Positions 7,095-16,269 of a DNA stretch of 64,000 nt are shown here, in pieces. Within the stretch, counting starts at the first letter, position 1. Every line of letters starts with the position of its first letter. The notes beneath the pieces were generated by a model that was not told the origin of the DNA, made no database searches, and saw only the letters and a program-made list of their open reading frames with translations. The position numbers were made by a program, and so were the translations under genes. Where the stretch lies: positions 56,589 through 120,588 of the forward strand of contig NZ_JAFBDR010000012.1 of NCBI RefSeq assembly GCF_016908325.1, in the 5' to 3' direction. This DNA comes from Aquibacillus albus. Lineage in GTDB: Bacteria > Bacillota > Bacilli > Bacillales > Amphibacillaceae.

Positions 7095-8218
7095 ATGACA
7101 ATAAGAGAAATGAGTGCAAAAGAAGTAACACAAAAAGTAATCAATAAAGATGAGTTATTTATTTTAGATGTTCGGAATGAAGATGCTTTTAGTGATTGGA
7201 AAATGGAAGGAGCGAACTTTGATTATTTAAATGTCCCTTACTTCGAGCTATTAGATGGGGTGGAGGGTATTTTGGGTAAACTTCCATCAGACAAAGAGAT
7301 TTTGGTTGTATGTGCAAAAGAAGGCTCATCTGTTTTGGTTGCTGATATGCTTTCTGACGAAGGGTTAGATGTTTCTTATTTAAAAGGCGGTATGAAAGCA
7401 TGGAGCGAACATTTAGAACCTGTAAAAGTAGGAGACTTAAAAGATGGTGGAGAAATTTATCAATTTGTCCGAATTGGAAAAGGCTGTTTATCCTACATGG
7501 TTATTTCCAATGGAGAGGCTGCCATAGTTGATGCAACGCGGATGGTGGATGTATTGATTTTGCCCGTGATATGGATGTGGAAATTACAAATGTTTTCGAT
7601 ACACATCTACACGCTGATCACATTTCCGGTGGTCGTGCCATTGCGGAAAGAACAAATGCAACGTACTGGCTGCCACCAAAAGATGCAGTGGAAGCTACCT
7701 TTGATTATCAGCCATTAGAAGGTGGCACAAATGTAACGATCGGCAACACAACATTAACGATTCACGCTTTATATTCACCAGGTCATACAATCGGATCAAC
7801 ATCTTTTGTTGTCGACGAGAAATTTTTACTTTCTGGTGACATTTTATTCATTGACTCTATAGGAAGACCTGATTTAGCAGGGAAGGCAGAAGATTGGGTA
7901 GACGATTTAAGAGAAAGTCTCTTCACCCGTTATCGCGAACTACCAGAGGAACTCCTTGTTCTTCCAGCACATTTCATGATCATCGATGAACTAAATGAAG
8001 ACGGGAGTGTCTCTGAAACATTGGGTACTCTATTTGAAAAAAACCATGGATTAAACATGAAAGACGATACGGCATTTAGAAAATTAGTAACGGAAAATTT
8101 GCCACCGCAACCAAATGCTTACGAAGAAATACGTGAAACAAATATGGGGAAAATCAGTCCAGATAATGAAAAACAACGTGAAATGGAAATCGGTCCAAAT
8201 CGTTGTGCAGTTCGATAA
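7095..8218 (+). pseudogene. yrkH: rhodanese-MBL hydrolase fusion (YrkH-like) with a one-base frameshift
   Basis: A GGGAGG (7081-7086) precedes ATG 7095. The first frame encodes an N-terminal rhodanese-like domain (about 1-110; loop VCAKEGSS with Cys) and the start of a metallo-beta-lactamase domain. At about 7551-7553 the reading continues in the frame one base back: [17 protein letters not shown] is followed by [16 protein letters not shown] in the other frame. The second part has the metal motif [11 protein letters not shown], then [14 protein letters not shown] and PAHF, as in persulfide dioxygenases. The intact protein would be about 374 residues and oxidise persulfides to sulfite for export by the TauE neighbour. 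Both parts look well preserved, so it is a recent mutation, a sequencing error, or rarely a programmed shift. No slippery heptamer is evident at the break. Confidence 0.8.
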
Positions 8219-8238
8219 CTATTAGGAGGAGATAAGCG

Positions 8239-8466
8239 ATGAACGTAACAAAAGTATTAAATGCAAAAGGTTTAGCATGTCCAATGCCAATTGTTAAAAC
8301 AAAAAAAGCCATCAATGAATTAGAAACAGGAGAAATTATAGAAATTCATGCAACAGACAAAGGCGCCAAAAGTGACCTTGCCGCATGGGCAAAGTCAGGC
8401 GGTCATGAATTGCTAAAAGATACAGAAGAAGACGGTGTTTTAAAGTTCTGGGTGAAAAAAGGGTAA
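8239..8466 (+). CDS. yrkI: TusA family sulfurtransferase (YrkI-like)
   Basis: A 75-residue single-domain TusA protein with the persulfide motif GLACPMPIVKTKKA (Cys14) and the conserved ATDKGAKSDLAAWA block of the second half. It accepts sulfane sulfur from rhodanese domains. AGGAGGAG precedes the ATG by eight bases. It follows the rhodanese-hydrolase gene by 20 bases. A terminator-like hairpin after it probably lowers expression of the exporter gene relative to the relay proteins. Confidence 0.9.
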   Translation: MNVTKVLNAKGLACPMPIVKTKKAINELETGEIIEIHATDKGAKSDLAAWAKSGGHELLKDTEEDGVLKFWVKKG

Positions 8467-8474
8467 ATAATGAA

Positions 8475-8502
8475 GGGAACCAGAAAACATGGTTCCCTTT
8501 TC
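8475..8502 (+). terminator. partial terminator inside the sulfur operon
   Basis: GGGAACC and GGTTCCC form a 7-bp stem followed by CTTTTC-type T-run. Located between the TusA and TauE genes, it is likely an attenuator rather than a full stop, since TauE has its own ribosome site only 12 bases further on. Confidence 0.65.
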
Positions 8503-8521
8503 TAGTTAGGAGGTAAGCTAT

Positions 8522-9301
8522 ATGGATTTTCTGTTTGTGATAACCATCTTTTTGATAGGGTTCATCGGTTCCTATATATCTGGTATGGTCGGGATCGGTG
8601 GATCAATCATAAAGTACCCTATGTTATTCTATGTTCCACCTCTATTTGGCTTGGCGGCATTTAGTGCACATGAGGTGTCAGGAATAAGTGCCATACAAGT
8701 TTTCTTTGCAACGATTGGAGGTGTATGGGCATATCGGAAAGGTGGATATTTAAATAAGACGCTCATTATTTATATGGGAGTAAGTATTTTAATTGGTAGT
8801 TTAATAGGAGGTTATGGTTCAAGGATGATGTCAGGAGAAGTTATCAATCTTGTCTATGGTATATTGGCGCTTCTAGCGGCGATTATGATGTTCCTCCCGA
8901 AAAAAGGAAAAGAGGATACCCCTACCGGTCAAGTAACCTTTAATAAATGGCTGGCAGCATTATTAGCATTCATTGTAGGTGTTGGGGCCGGTATTGTTGG
9001 GGCAGCAGGGGCATTTCTGTTGGTGCCAATTATGTTAGTTATTTTAAAATTACCAACACGTGTGACCATTGCATCTTCCTTAGCCATTACTTTTATTTCT
9101 TCCATAGGGGCTACCGTTGGAAAAATATCAACTGGTCAGGTAGCGTTTTTACCGGCATTTATCATGGTAATAGCCAGTTTGATAGCTTCTCCAATGGGAG
9201 CAAAAATGGGTCAGAAAGTAAATACAAAACTTCTACAATGGATACTGGCACTATTGATTTTGGGCACTTCAATGAAGATTTGGATAGATATTTTGATATA
9301 G
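8522..9301 (+). CDS. yrkJ: TauE/SafE family sulfite exporter (YrkJ-like)
   Basis: A 259-residue membrane protein with about eight hydrophobic segments and the two internally repeated TauE motifs: [12 protein letters not shown] near residue 25 and [12 protein letters not shown] near 160. Family members export sulfite or organosulfonates. In this operon the expected cargo is sulfite made by persulfide oxidation in the rhodanese-hydrolase. The ribosome site TAGGAGGTAAGC is strong. B. subtilis YrkJ is of similar length. If the YrkH-like gene is truly broken, sulfite production would be lost and the exporter would serve other sources. Confidence 0.88.
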   Translation: MDFLFVITIFLIGFIGSYISGMVGIGGSIIKYPMLFYVPPLFGLAAFSAHEVSGISAIQVFFATIGGVWAYRKGGYLNKTLIIYMGVSILIGSLIGGYGSRMMSGEVINLVYGILALLAAIMMFLPKKGKEDTPTGQVTFNKWLAALLAFIVGVGAGIVGAAGAFLLVPIMLVILKLPTRVTIASSLAITFISSIGATVGKISTGQVAFLPAFIMVIASLIASPMGAKMGQKVNTKLLQWILALLILGTSMKIWIDILI

Positions 9302-9334
9302 GATGTTGAAAAGCATGACCTTTCACTCACTTAA

Positions 9335-9384
9335 AGAGGTGCTCGCTTCCTGAATTATACCAGGTATGGAGCATCTCTTTTTTT
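9335..9384 (+). terminator. terminator of the sulfur operon
   Basis: AGAGGTGCTC pairs with GAGCATCTCT (one G-T pair) across a 24-base loop, followed by seven T. Its T-run merges with the conserved block upstream of the malic enzyme gene. Confidence 0.8.
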
Positions 9385-9400
9385 AATTACAAAAAGAATT
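9378..9400 (+). promoter_or_regulatory. putative MalR operator upstream of the malic enzyme gene
   Basis: A 23-base block of seven T followed by AATTACAAAAAGAATT recurs without mismatch at 13477-13499 upstream of maeN. The two genes are linked functionally and flank the malKR pair, so the shared block is the best candidate binding site for the MalR response regulator. Part of the T-run also belongs to the preceding terminator. Confidence 0.55.
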
Positions 9401-9582
9401 TAATAGTTATAAAACCTACAATAAGCAGAAAATATTTATTATAAATAGGTGTATAAGACGATATTCAAAAATGATAGCGTTTTTTTATTTGAAAAAGTAT
9501 TCATCTTGCAACCAAGATGGATCAGGTCAAAGGAAATAATCTTATGATATCAATTTTAATGTGGGAAATGGAGAGGATAACG

Positions 9583-10776
9583 ATGGATACATTGCGGAAT
9601 CAATCATTGCAAATGCATAGAGACAATAAAGGGAAACTAGAAACAACTGCAAAAGTGGCAGTTCAAAACACGTATGATTTAAGTCTAGCATACTCACCTG
9701 GAGTAGCAGAGCCTTGCAAAGAAATCTATAATGATAAGAAGAAAGTATATGATTATACGATGAAAGGAAATACCGTTGCAAACGTTTCTGATGGATCCGC
9801 TGTTTTAGGCCTAGGTAACATTGGACCTGAAGCGGCTATGCCTGTAATGGAAGGAAAATCAGTTCTATTTAAAAGCTTTGCCGGTGTTGATGCGTTTCCG
9901 ATTTGTTTAAATACAAATGATGTGGATGAAATTGTTAACACGGTAAAGCTTCTTGAGCCAACGTTTGGCGGCGTTAATTTAGAAGATATTTCAGCACCGA
10001 GATGTTTCGAGATTGAAGAACGGTTGAAAAAGGAAACGAACATCCCAATATTTCATGATGACCAACATGGAACAGCAATTGTCACTGTTGCGGGCCTAGT
10101 AAATGCACTAAAGCTAGTTAATAAGAAAATGGGAGAGATCAAAGTAGTGATTAATGGTGCAGGTGCTGCTGGTATTGCCATTGTCCATTTATTAAATAAC
10201 TTTGGTGTTTCTGATGTTATCTTATGCGACTCTAAAGGTGCGATTTACGAAGGACGTCCATATGGAATGAATCCACTTAAAGAGACGATCGCGAAAAGTA
10301 CCAATCACAATAATGTAGAAGGTACACTAGAGGAAGCTGTAGTAGGTACGGATGTATTTATTGGAGTATCTGTTGCTGTTGCATTAACAAAAGAAATGGT
10401 TGCTACGATGAATAAGGACGCTATTATTTTTGCAATGGCAAATCCAATACCGGAGATCATGCCAGAAGATGCCCAGGCTGCTGGTGCAAGAGTGATCGGA
10501 ACCGGTCGTTCGGATTTTTCAAATCAGGTAAATAATGTACTAGCCTTTCCGGGAATTTTCAGAGGTGCATTAGATATACAAGCTACACATATCAATGAAG
10601 AGATGAAAAAAGCAGCTGTACTTGCGATCTCATCCCTTATTTCAGAACAGGAATTGTCTGCGGGATATGTTATTCCAGCACCATTTGATGAACGAGTAGC
10701 ACCTGCAGTGGCAGAGGCAGTTGCAAATGCTGCAATGGAAACGGGGGTAGCTAGAAAGGCTGTTGTTCTTAAATGA
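9583..10776 (+). CDS. NAD(P)-dependent malic enzyme
   Basis: A 397-residue malic enzyme of the short bacterial class (like B. subtilis YtsJ): decarboxylates malate to pyruvate, making NAD(P)H. Conserved blocks are SLAYSPGVAEPC (about 32-43), GNIGPEAAMPVMEGK, FHDDQHGTAIV (about 150-160, metal and substrate binding) and the nucleotide fold GAGAAGIAI (about 185-193). GGAGAGG (9570-9576) precedes ATG 9583; an upstream in-frame ATG at 9517 lacks a ribosome site and adds residues outside the family. The C-terminus is slightly shorter than YtsJ. Next to malate sensor and symporter genes, it is probably malate-induced. Whether it prefers NAD or NADP cannot be read here. Confidence 0.92.
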   Translation: MDTLRNQSLQMHRDNKGKLETTAKVAVQNTYDLSLAYSPGVAEPCKEIYNDKKKVYDYTMKGNTVANVSDGSAVLGLGNIGPEAAMPVMEGKSVLFKSFAGVDAFPICLNTNDVDEIVNTVKLLEPTFGGVNLEDISAPRCFEIEERLKKETNIPIFHDDQHGTAIVTVAGLVNALKLVNKKMGEIKVVINGAGAAGIAIVHLLNNFGVSDVILCDSKGAIYEGRPYGMNPLKETIAKSTNHNNVEGTLEEAVVGTDVFIGVSVAVALTKEMVATMNKDAIIFAMANPIPEIMPEDAQAAGARVIGTGRSDFSNQVNNVLAFPGIFRGALDIQATHINEEMKKAAVLAISSLISEQELSAGYVIPAPFDERVAPAVAEAVANAAMETGVARKAVVLK

Positions 10777-11114
10777 ATACTTGCTGCCTAGGCTAGTGCA
10801 GTTCATCAAATAAAAAGCAGATGAACTAAACGAAAATCTAAGATTAACACAAAAGCGAAAAAGCTAAGTGATATACGAATGTAAAATGATAGTATATGGC
10901 GCGTATATAATCGTTGTACTATCAACTAATCGGTCGACTGTCGTTCAAGCAGTCGATTTTTTTCGTTCTAACAGTAAAACAATTCATTTGATTTTACCTG
11001 ATAGATGTAAAAGTCTAACAATAAATAGGAGAAGCCTACTCACGAATAATAGAAAATACATAGATAAACTAGTTTTTGTTATAATCCTTTTTATAGGATA
11101 TGAGGTGATTGTTG
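10777..11114. other. intergenic region between malic enzyme and malK
   Basis: It holds an 8-bp hairpin (10800-10827, AGTTCATC/GATGAACT) and a terminator (10934-10963). An 86-codon frame at 10868-11128 runs through that terminator and is rejected. The remaining AT-rich part presumably carries the malKR promoter. Confidence 0.6.
10934..10963 (+). terminator. terminator upstream of malK
   Basis: TCGACTG and CAGTCGA form a 7-bp stem with a 9-base loop followed by a run of T. It probably ends the malic enzyme transcript. Confidence 0.75.
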
Positions 11115-12719
11115 ATGCGACATTTTAAACTAAGCACCATTATTGTGATCTTTGGCTGTATCGTTGTAGTAGTCTCCTTATTGGTTACAGATCTTCTCAT
11201 TAGTAATACAACAAGTGAGCGGATAAGAGCCAATCAGGAAGAGAAGGTACAGATTGTTTCTAGGACAGTTGCTGAATCTGAGATTGTAAAAGAAAGCCTA
11301 ATATTGCAAGAGAAATCAGAAGCTATTCAAGCATATACGCAAGAAGTCCAAACAATAACCGAAATGATGTTTGTTGTTGTAATGGATATGGATGGAATTC
11401 GATATACCCACCCCAATCCGGACATGATTGGGGAGTACTTTACCGGGGGAGATGAGCAAAGGGTTCTCCAAGGTGAAGAATATGTATCGGTGTCTGAAGG
11501 TACGCTTGGAGATTCTCTAAGAGCTTTTACACCGATCTACGATAACAGTGGAAACCAAATCGGTGCTGTTGCGGTTGGAATCTCTCTAGAGAATGTTGAG
11601 CTTGCCCTGTCACAAAGCCACCGCAATATTATCGAAGGAAGCTTGCTTGGTATTATCATTGGGGTAATTGGAGCAATTTTACTCGCTAAATATATAAAAA
11701 GAATACTATTTGGCCTGGAGCCTTATGAGATCTCAAAGCTTCTAGAAGAGCGGAGTACCATGCTACAGTCCGTTCATGAAGGAATCTTGGCGGTGGATGA
11801 TGATCTAAGAATTACATTAGTAAACAAATCTGCGCGTCAATTGTTTAAAAAAGCCGGCTTGCCTGATCAACCGATTGGTATGAAAATAACGGATTTTATG
11901 CCTAACACGAAACTAGACCGTGTCATTGAAACGGGAGAATCAGAGCGAGATGAGGAACAAACATTAAATGGCATATCTATTTTAACTAACCGTGAGCCAT
12001 TAGTTGTAAACAATAAGGTGGTAGGGGCAATCTCTACATTTAGAGATAAAACGGAAGTGAATCAGTTGGCAAAGCAATTAACAGGTGTCAGAACCTACGT
12101 GGAGGCGCTCCGTGCACAATCACATGAATTCATGAATCGACTTCATGTGATACTTGGTATGGTCCAAATGGAAGCCTATGATGAATTAGTACCGTTTATC
12201 CGAAAAATTATTGACCTTAATAACCAAGAAGCGGAATCGATTACAAAAAGTATCAAGGATCCTGTGCTAGCAGGTTTTCTGATGGGAAAAATGAGCTATG
12301 CAAGGGAGAGGAATGTAACGTTTACAATCACAAACGATACATGGATTGATAAGGCGCTTAGCTTAGAAATTAGTCAAGAGCTCATTACCATTATTGGTAA
12401 CCTAGTTGATAATGCAATTGAAGCACTTTCCACTAGTAATGAAAAGAAACTCACATTACAATTAAAGGAAAGTGACGGAAAGTTATCCATAGATGTATCC
12501 GATTCGGGACCTGGAATATCCAAAGAGTATCTCGAGAAAATTTTTGAAAAAGGATTTTCCACAAAAGGTTCAAACAGAGGCTTCGGGCTTTATCTAATGA
12601 AACAAAGTATTGAGAAATTAAAAGGGGAATTTAAGGTGTCCACCAGTGAAAAAGGTACGACGTTTAACGTAGTGGTTGACTATGCTTCAATGAGAGATGG
12701 GATTCAAAATGATGATTAA
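11115..12719 (+). CDS. malK: malate-sensing histidine kinase (MalK/DcuS/CitA type)
   Basis: A 534-residue sensor kinase. A membrane segment near 8-30, an extracytoplasmic sensor domain (about 35-170, DMDGIRYTHPNPDMIG typical of citrate/dicarboxylate PAS-like sensors), a second membrane segment (about 172-193), a cytoplasmic PAS (about 210-310), a phosphoacceptor helix AQSHEFMNRLHVILGM (His near 337) and an ATPase domain with GNLVDNAIEAL, DSGPGIS and KGFSTKGSNRGFGL. This is the CitA/DcuS family layout, in which dicarboxylates are sensed outside. GAGGTGAT precedes ATG 11115; two TTG codons just upstream are less likely. It overlaps the regulator gene, giving coupled translation, and sits between malic enzyme and maeN as in malate systems of Bacillus. 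Confidence 0.88.
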   Translation: MRHFKLSTIIVIFGCIVVVVSLLVTDLLISNTTSERIRANQEEKVQIVSRTVAESEIVKESLILQEKSEAIQAYTQEVQTITEMMFVVVMDMDGIRYTHPNPDMIGEYFTGGDEQRVLQGEEYVSVSEGTLGDSLRAFTPIYDNSGNQIGAVAVGISLENVELALSQSHRNIIEGSLLGIIIGVIGAILLAKYIKRILFGLEPYEISKLLEERSTMLQSVHEGILAVDDDLRITLVNKSARQLFKKAGLPDQPIGMKITDFMPNTKLDRVIETGESERDEEQTLNGISILTNREPLVVNNKVVGAISTFRDKTEVNQLAKQLTGVRTYVEALRAQSHEFMNRLHVILGMVQMEAYDELVPFIRKIIDLNNQEAESITKSIKDPVLAGFLMGKMSYARERNVTFTITNDTWIDKALSLEISQELITIIGNLVDNAIEALSTSNEKKLTLQLKESDGKLSIDVSDSGPGISKEYLEKIFEKGFSTKGSNRGFGLYLMKQSIEKLKGEFKVSTSEKGTTFNVVVDYASMRDGIQNDD

Positions 12720-13422
12720 TGTGTTAATAGTAGAAGACGATCCAATGGTAGCGGAATTTAATAAGCGCTATCTTAGTAAGGTTGAAGGATTTCAATTAGT
12801 TGACATTGCTGGTTCTGTAGAAGAGGCGACAAAACTAATGGAGGAAAAGGAAAATGGCATTGATTTAATCTTACTAGATGTTTATATGCCAGGGGAAAAT
12901 GGTCTCGACATGTTATCAACGATTCGAAAAAAAGGCTTACCAATTGATGTTATTTTAATTACCGCTGCTACCGATACGGAAAATATCCAATCCGCCTTAC
13001 ACTATGGGGCAATTGATTATTTAATCAAGCCCTTTGAATTTGCTCGGTTTAAACAAGCACTTATGCGGTATAAAGAAAAATTTGAAATATTGCATAAGCG
13101 AGAGCGACTAAATCAGAAGGAACTTGATCAAAAATTATTAAATTCAGAACGAGAAAAAATGATGGAAGATAAAGTATTGCCTAAGGGGTTAACGAAAAGT
13201 ACGCTATTGATAATTATCGACACGATAAAAAAAGTGAAATCTTTTTCAACAGATGACATCGCGGAATCGACAGGTATTTCTAGAGTTTCCGTGCGTAAGT
13301 ATCTCATGTTTTTAGTTGATATCGATGTATTGGAAGAAACGCTGACGTATGGGATTGGCAGGCCGGTTTATCAATACTCTTATAAAGGAAATAGCGACAT
13401 ACTCGATGCCTATTTAAAATGA
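12709..13422 (+). CDS. malR: malate response regulator (MalR/CitB family)
   Basis: A 237-residue CitB-type regulator. The receiver domain (1-120) has VLIVEDDPM, the phospho-acceptor Asp in LILLDVYMPGENG and the conserved Lys of YLIKPFE. A linker of about 30 charged residues leads to a C-terminal helix-turn-helix (about 175-215; DDIAESTGISRVSVRKYL). The gene overlaps malK by 11 bases; ATG 12712 is equally possible and an upstream GTG-like extension to 12697 is not needed. Phosphorylated MalR should activate maeN and the malic enzyme gene through the shared block seen at 9378 and 13477; that link is inferred. Confidence 0.88.
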   Translation: MMINVLIVEDDPMVAEFNKRYLSKVEGFQLVDIAGSVEEATKLMEEKENGIDLILLDVYMPGENGLDMLSTIRKKGLPIDVILITAATDTENIQSALHYGAIDYLIKPFEFARFKQALMRYKEKFEILHKRERLNQKELDQKLLNSEREKMMEDKVLPKGLTKSTLLIIIDTIKKVKSFSTDDIAESTGISRVSVRKYLMFLVDIDVLEETLTYGIGRPVYQYSYKGNSDILDAYLK

Positions 13423-13455
13423 CTCAAAAGCGACAAGTTTTTGAGTCATTTTTTT
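13421..13455 (+). terminator. terminator of malKR
   Basis: GACTCAAAA pairs with TTTTGAGTC, followed by ATTTTTTT. The stem begins at the malR stop codon. Confidence 0.85.
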
Positions 13456-13476
13456 AATGCCAAAGAAACCACTTAC

Positions 13477-13499
13477 TTTTTTTAATTACAAAAAGAATT
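13477..13499 (+). promoter_or_regulatory. putative MalR operator upstream of maeN
   Basis: Exact second copy of the block at 9378-9400. Here it is not part of a terminator, so the identity of its T-run with the first copy is unlikely to be due to terminator use alone. A short leader frame (ATG 13543, 17 codons, AAAGGAG site) lies between it and maeN. Confidence 0.55.
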
Positions 13500-13633
13500 C
13501 ATTAATTTTATAAACTTTTAAGTTTGTAAAAGGAGTATTAAGATGAGTTTAAGGTTGGAAACGATTACAACAGAAGAAGGAAGTTCGGTTTCCTAAAACT
13601 GGACTCCAAAGCAAAGGATGAGGAGGAAGTTTC

Positions 13634-14971
13634 ATGACACAATTAGCAAAAGACTATTCAAAAGATACAGCTATTAAAAATGCAAATCCTGCAAATGTGC
13701 AATATCTTTTTTCTAAATCTGAAATTTCAATTTTTAATGTTCCAGTAATTTGGTTTGCCATATTTGCGGCAGTTACTTTAACAAGTATGTATACCGGAAA
13801 TCTTCCAGGAGGCATGATCGGAAGCTTACTTGTAATGATAGTCTTGGGTGAGTTATTTGGATGGATAGGCGACCGATTACCAATCGTGAAAAGTTATCTT
13901 GGTGGAGGAGCTATACTCGCCATTTTTGGCTCCGCTTACATGGTGTATGGTGGACTACTGCCTGAAGCCGTCACAACTTCTATTACTGACTTTATGAGAT
14001 CTGGTGGTTTTCTAAATTTTTATATTGCAGCATTAATTACCGGTAGTATTTTAGGAATGAACTCAAAAATATTAGTGAAAGTTGGCTTGCGTTATTTTCT
14101 TCCAATTGGAGGAGCTGTTCTTGGTGCAATGGCACTCACTGGACTAATTGGCTCCATTGTTGGCTTCACACTTCAAGAGGCTGTCTTAGTCATTGCAATG
14201 CCGATTATGGGCGGAGGAATGGGTGCAGGCGCTGTTCCCATGAGTCAAGTTTATTCTGAGTTACTTGGAAATGATCCGAGTTACTACATTTCGATGCTCG
14301 TGCCAGCACTAGCACTTGGTAATGTGTTCGCCATTGTATTAGCTAGTCTATTAGATAAAATCGGTAAGATCTATCCTTCGCTAACTGGTAATGGACAATT
14401 AGTTAAAGGCTTCACATATGAAAAACCAGAACTAAAATACGATATTCAGAAAATGGGTGCCGGCCTGCTTGCAGCATTAACATTTTTTGTAGCTGGATCG
14501 CTATTAGGCGCTGTGATTCCATTACACCCATATGCAATCATGATTATTCTTGTAGCTATTACTAAGATTGCCAATGTAATTCCTACACAGGTTGTTGAAG
14601 GTGCCAGTCAATGGTACCAGTTCGTAGCAAAAAATTGGACGTTTGCCTTACTATTTGGTATTGGCGTTGCTTATACCGATTTAGGTACCGTATTAGAGGC
14701 ATTGACTTTGCAATATGTCTTAACCGTATTTGGCGTTGTACTAGGTGGGATTATTGGAGCAGCGTTATTAGGTAAACTTGTTGGTTTCTATCCAATTGAA
14801 GCAGCGATTACGGCTGGTCTTTGTATGGCAAACATGGGAGGTACAGGTGATGTAGCGGTACTTTCCGCAGCAAAACGGATGGAATTAATGCCATTTGCAC
14901 AAATCTCTTCACGTTTAGGTGGAGCAATTATTTTATTATTAGCCGGTCTAATCGTTCCTTTATTTATATAG
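13634..14971 (+). CDS. maeN: Na+/malate symporter, 2-hydroxycarboxylate transporter family
   Basis: A 445-residue membrane protein of about 11 hydrophobic segments. The two family signature loops are present: GGGMGAGAVPMSQ near residues 194-206 and MANMGGTGDVAVLSAAKRM near 397-415, which are the paired GGxG re-entrant loops of the 2HCT family (CitS, CimH, MaeN). It takes up malate with sodium. GAGGAGGAAG precedes the ATG. Position right after malKR and behind the shared regulatory block supports malate rather than citrate as substrate. Confidence 0.9.
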   Translation: MTQLAKDYSKDTAIKNANPANVQYLFSKSEISIFNVPVIWFAIFAAVTLTSMYTGNLPGGMIGSLLVMIVLGELFGWIGDRLPIVKSYLGGGAILAIFGSAYMVYGGLLPEAVTTSITDFMRSGGFLNFYIAALITGSILGMNSKILVKVGLRYFLPIGGAVLGAMALTGLIGSIVGFTLQEAVLVIAMPIMGGGMGAGAVPMSQVYSELLGNDPSYYISMLVPALALGNVFAIVLASLLDKIGKIYPSLTGNGQLVKGFTYEKPELKYDIQKMGAGLLAALTFFVAGSLLGAVIPLHPYAIMIILVAITKIANVIPTQVVEGASQWYQFVAKNWTFALLFGIGVAYTDLGTVLEALTLQYVLTVFGVVLGGIIGAALLGKLVGFYPIEAAITAGLCMANMGGTGDVAVLSAAKRMELMPFAQISSRLGGAIILLLAGLIVPLFI

Positions 14972-14996
14972 AGTTTGAATGTCCTATAAAAAATCT

Positions 14997-15025
14997 GTCC
15001 CAAGTAAATAGCTCTCACTTGGGAC
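14997..15025 (+). terminator. hairpin after maeN
   Basis: GTCCCAAGT and ACTTGGGAC form a perfect 9-bp stem with an 11-base loop. No T-run follows, so termination there is uncertain. Confidence 0.5.
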
Positions 15026-15174
15026 GTGATTTGGTTGCTGCGAGCATGTAGTTAAGGAATAAAGCAGTTCGTTTCAGGGTAATTCGTGTATATTAATCTA
15101 TTATTTATATGGTCGTATGATTGATTTCTATATTTATTGATATAATGTACACTTTATTGTAAAAAACAACATAT

Positions 15175-15185
15175 AGTATAACATA
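15175..15185 (+). promoter_or_regulatory. possible CcpN operator upstream of gapB
   Basis: AGTATAACATA matches, in reverse orientation, the CcpN consensus TRTGHYATAYW as I remember it. It lies about 45 bases before the gapB start. CcpN represses gapB and pckA on glucose in B. subtilis. One match in an AT-rich region is weak evidence. Confidence 0.3.
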
Positions 15186-15231
15186 TTTAATTATTTATAT
15201 TATTCTATATCCTGGTTAAGGAGGAGATGAA

Positions 15232-16269
15232 GTGGAATTAGGTATTGGGGTAAGTGGTATGGGGAGAATTGGACGATTGTTAATCAGAAAGATGATATCT
15301 GAAAAGGGTATGAGGACTTCCTTGAAGGCTATTAACAGTATTTATCCAGCAGAAACAATCGCACATTTACTCAAGTATGATTCCGTACATGGAATATGGG
15401 ATGCCGATATTTCTGCTTCAACTAATGAACTTCGCATCAATGGAAACCTCATTCACGTTGTATATTGTCGAGAGCCTGCTAATATCCCATGGAAAGACCT
15501 AGGTGTCAACCTGGTTATTGATGCAACTGGGAAATTCAAGGAACGGCAAAGTGTAGATGGGCATATTCATGCAGGGGCATCCTCCGTAATCGTGACGGCA
15601 CCAGGTAAAGACCTCGATTTAACCGTAGTTATGGGAGTAAACGAGCAATTATACAATCCAGTAAAACATACGTTTGTTTCTGCGGCATCCTGTACAACAA
15701 ATTGCGTTGCTCCTGTATTAAAGGTTCTAGATGACAGGTTTCATGTAAAAAAAGGTTGGTTAACTAGTATTCATGCGATAACATCCGACCAAAAGTCTTT
15801 GGACAATCCGCACAAAGATTTGCGTAGAGCACGTGCAAGTACACAATCAATTGTTCCGACAACTACAGGAGTTGGAAAAGCGTTGAAAGATGTGCTGCCG
15901 CATTTAGCCACTAGCATGGAAGGTACCGCTGTTCGGGTGCCAACACAAGATGTATCTTTAGCTGATTTGACTGTACAGGTAGCTGGCGAATATAGCGTTG
16001 ATGAAGTGAGAGCAGCATTTGATTCAGCATCCCGGGGAGATATGAATAAAATAGTCGGTATTGTAAAGGAGCCACTTGTTTCTGTTGATTATATCGGCAG
16101 TTCACAATCAGCGGTTGTTGATAGTCCATCGCTTGCAGTAATGGGAGACCAGATTAAAGTATTAGCCTGGTATGACAACGAATGGGCTTACACGTGTCGA
16201 GTAGCTGAGCTTTCTTATTATATGAAGGAGAGGATGATTGAAAGTGGAAAATTACAAAGATCTTCCTGA
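15232..16269 (+). CDS. gapB: gluconeogenic glyceraldehyde-3-phosphate dehydrogenase GapB
   Basis: A 345-residue GAPDH. The nucleotide fold GMGRIGRLLIRKM begins near residue 9, the catalytic cysteine is in ASCTTNC (about residue 152), the catalytic His is in SIHAIT, and the C-terminal strand KVLAWYDNEWAYTCRV is kept. INSIYPAETIAHLLKYDSVHG resembles the matching region of B. subtilis GapB (NADP-preferring, gluconeogenic) better than GapA. The first strand reads GVSGMGRIGR in place of the usual NGFGRIGR, a small divergence. It starts with GTG after AAGGAGGAGATGA. Its 3' end overlaps the SR1P-like gene and pckA follows, so this is a gluconeogenic transcription unit. Confidence 0.9.
   Translation: MELGIGVSGMGRIGRLLIRKMISEKGMRTSLKAINSIYPAETIAHLLKYDSVHGIWDADISASTNELRINGNLIHVVYCREPANIPWKDLGVNLVIDATGKFKERQSVDGHIHAGASSVIVTAPGKDLDLTVVMGVNEQLYNPVKHTFVSAASCTTNCVAPVLKVLDDRFHVKKGWLTSIHAITSDQKSLDNPHKDLRRARASTQSIVPTTTGVGKALKDVLPHLATSMEGTAVRVPTQDVSLADLTVQVAGEYSVDEVRAAFDSASRGDMNKIVGIVKEPLVSVDYIGSSQSAVVDSPSLAVMGDQIKVLAWYDNEWAYTCRVAELSYYMKERMIESGKLQRSS

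Noticed and set aside
10868..11128. 86-codon plus ORF before malK
   Set aside because: It runs through a clear terminator (10934-10963) and overlaps the malK start region; no family match.
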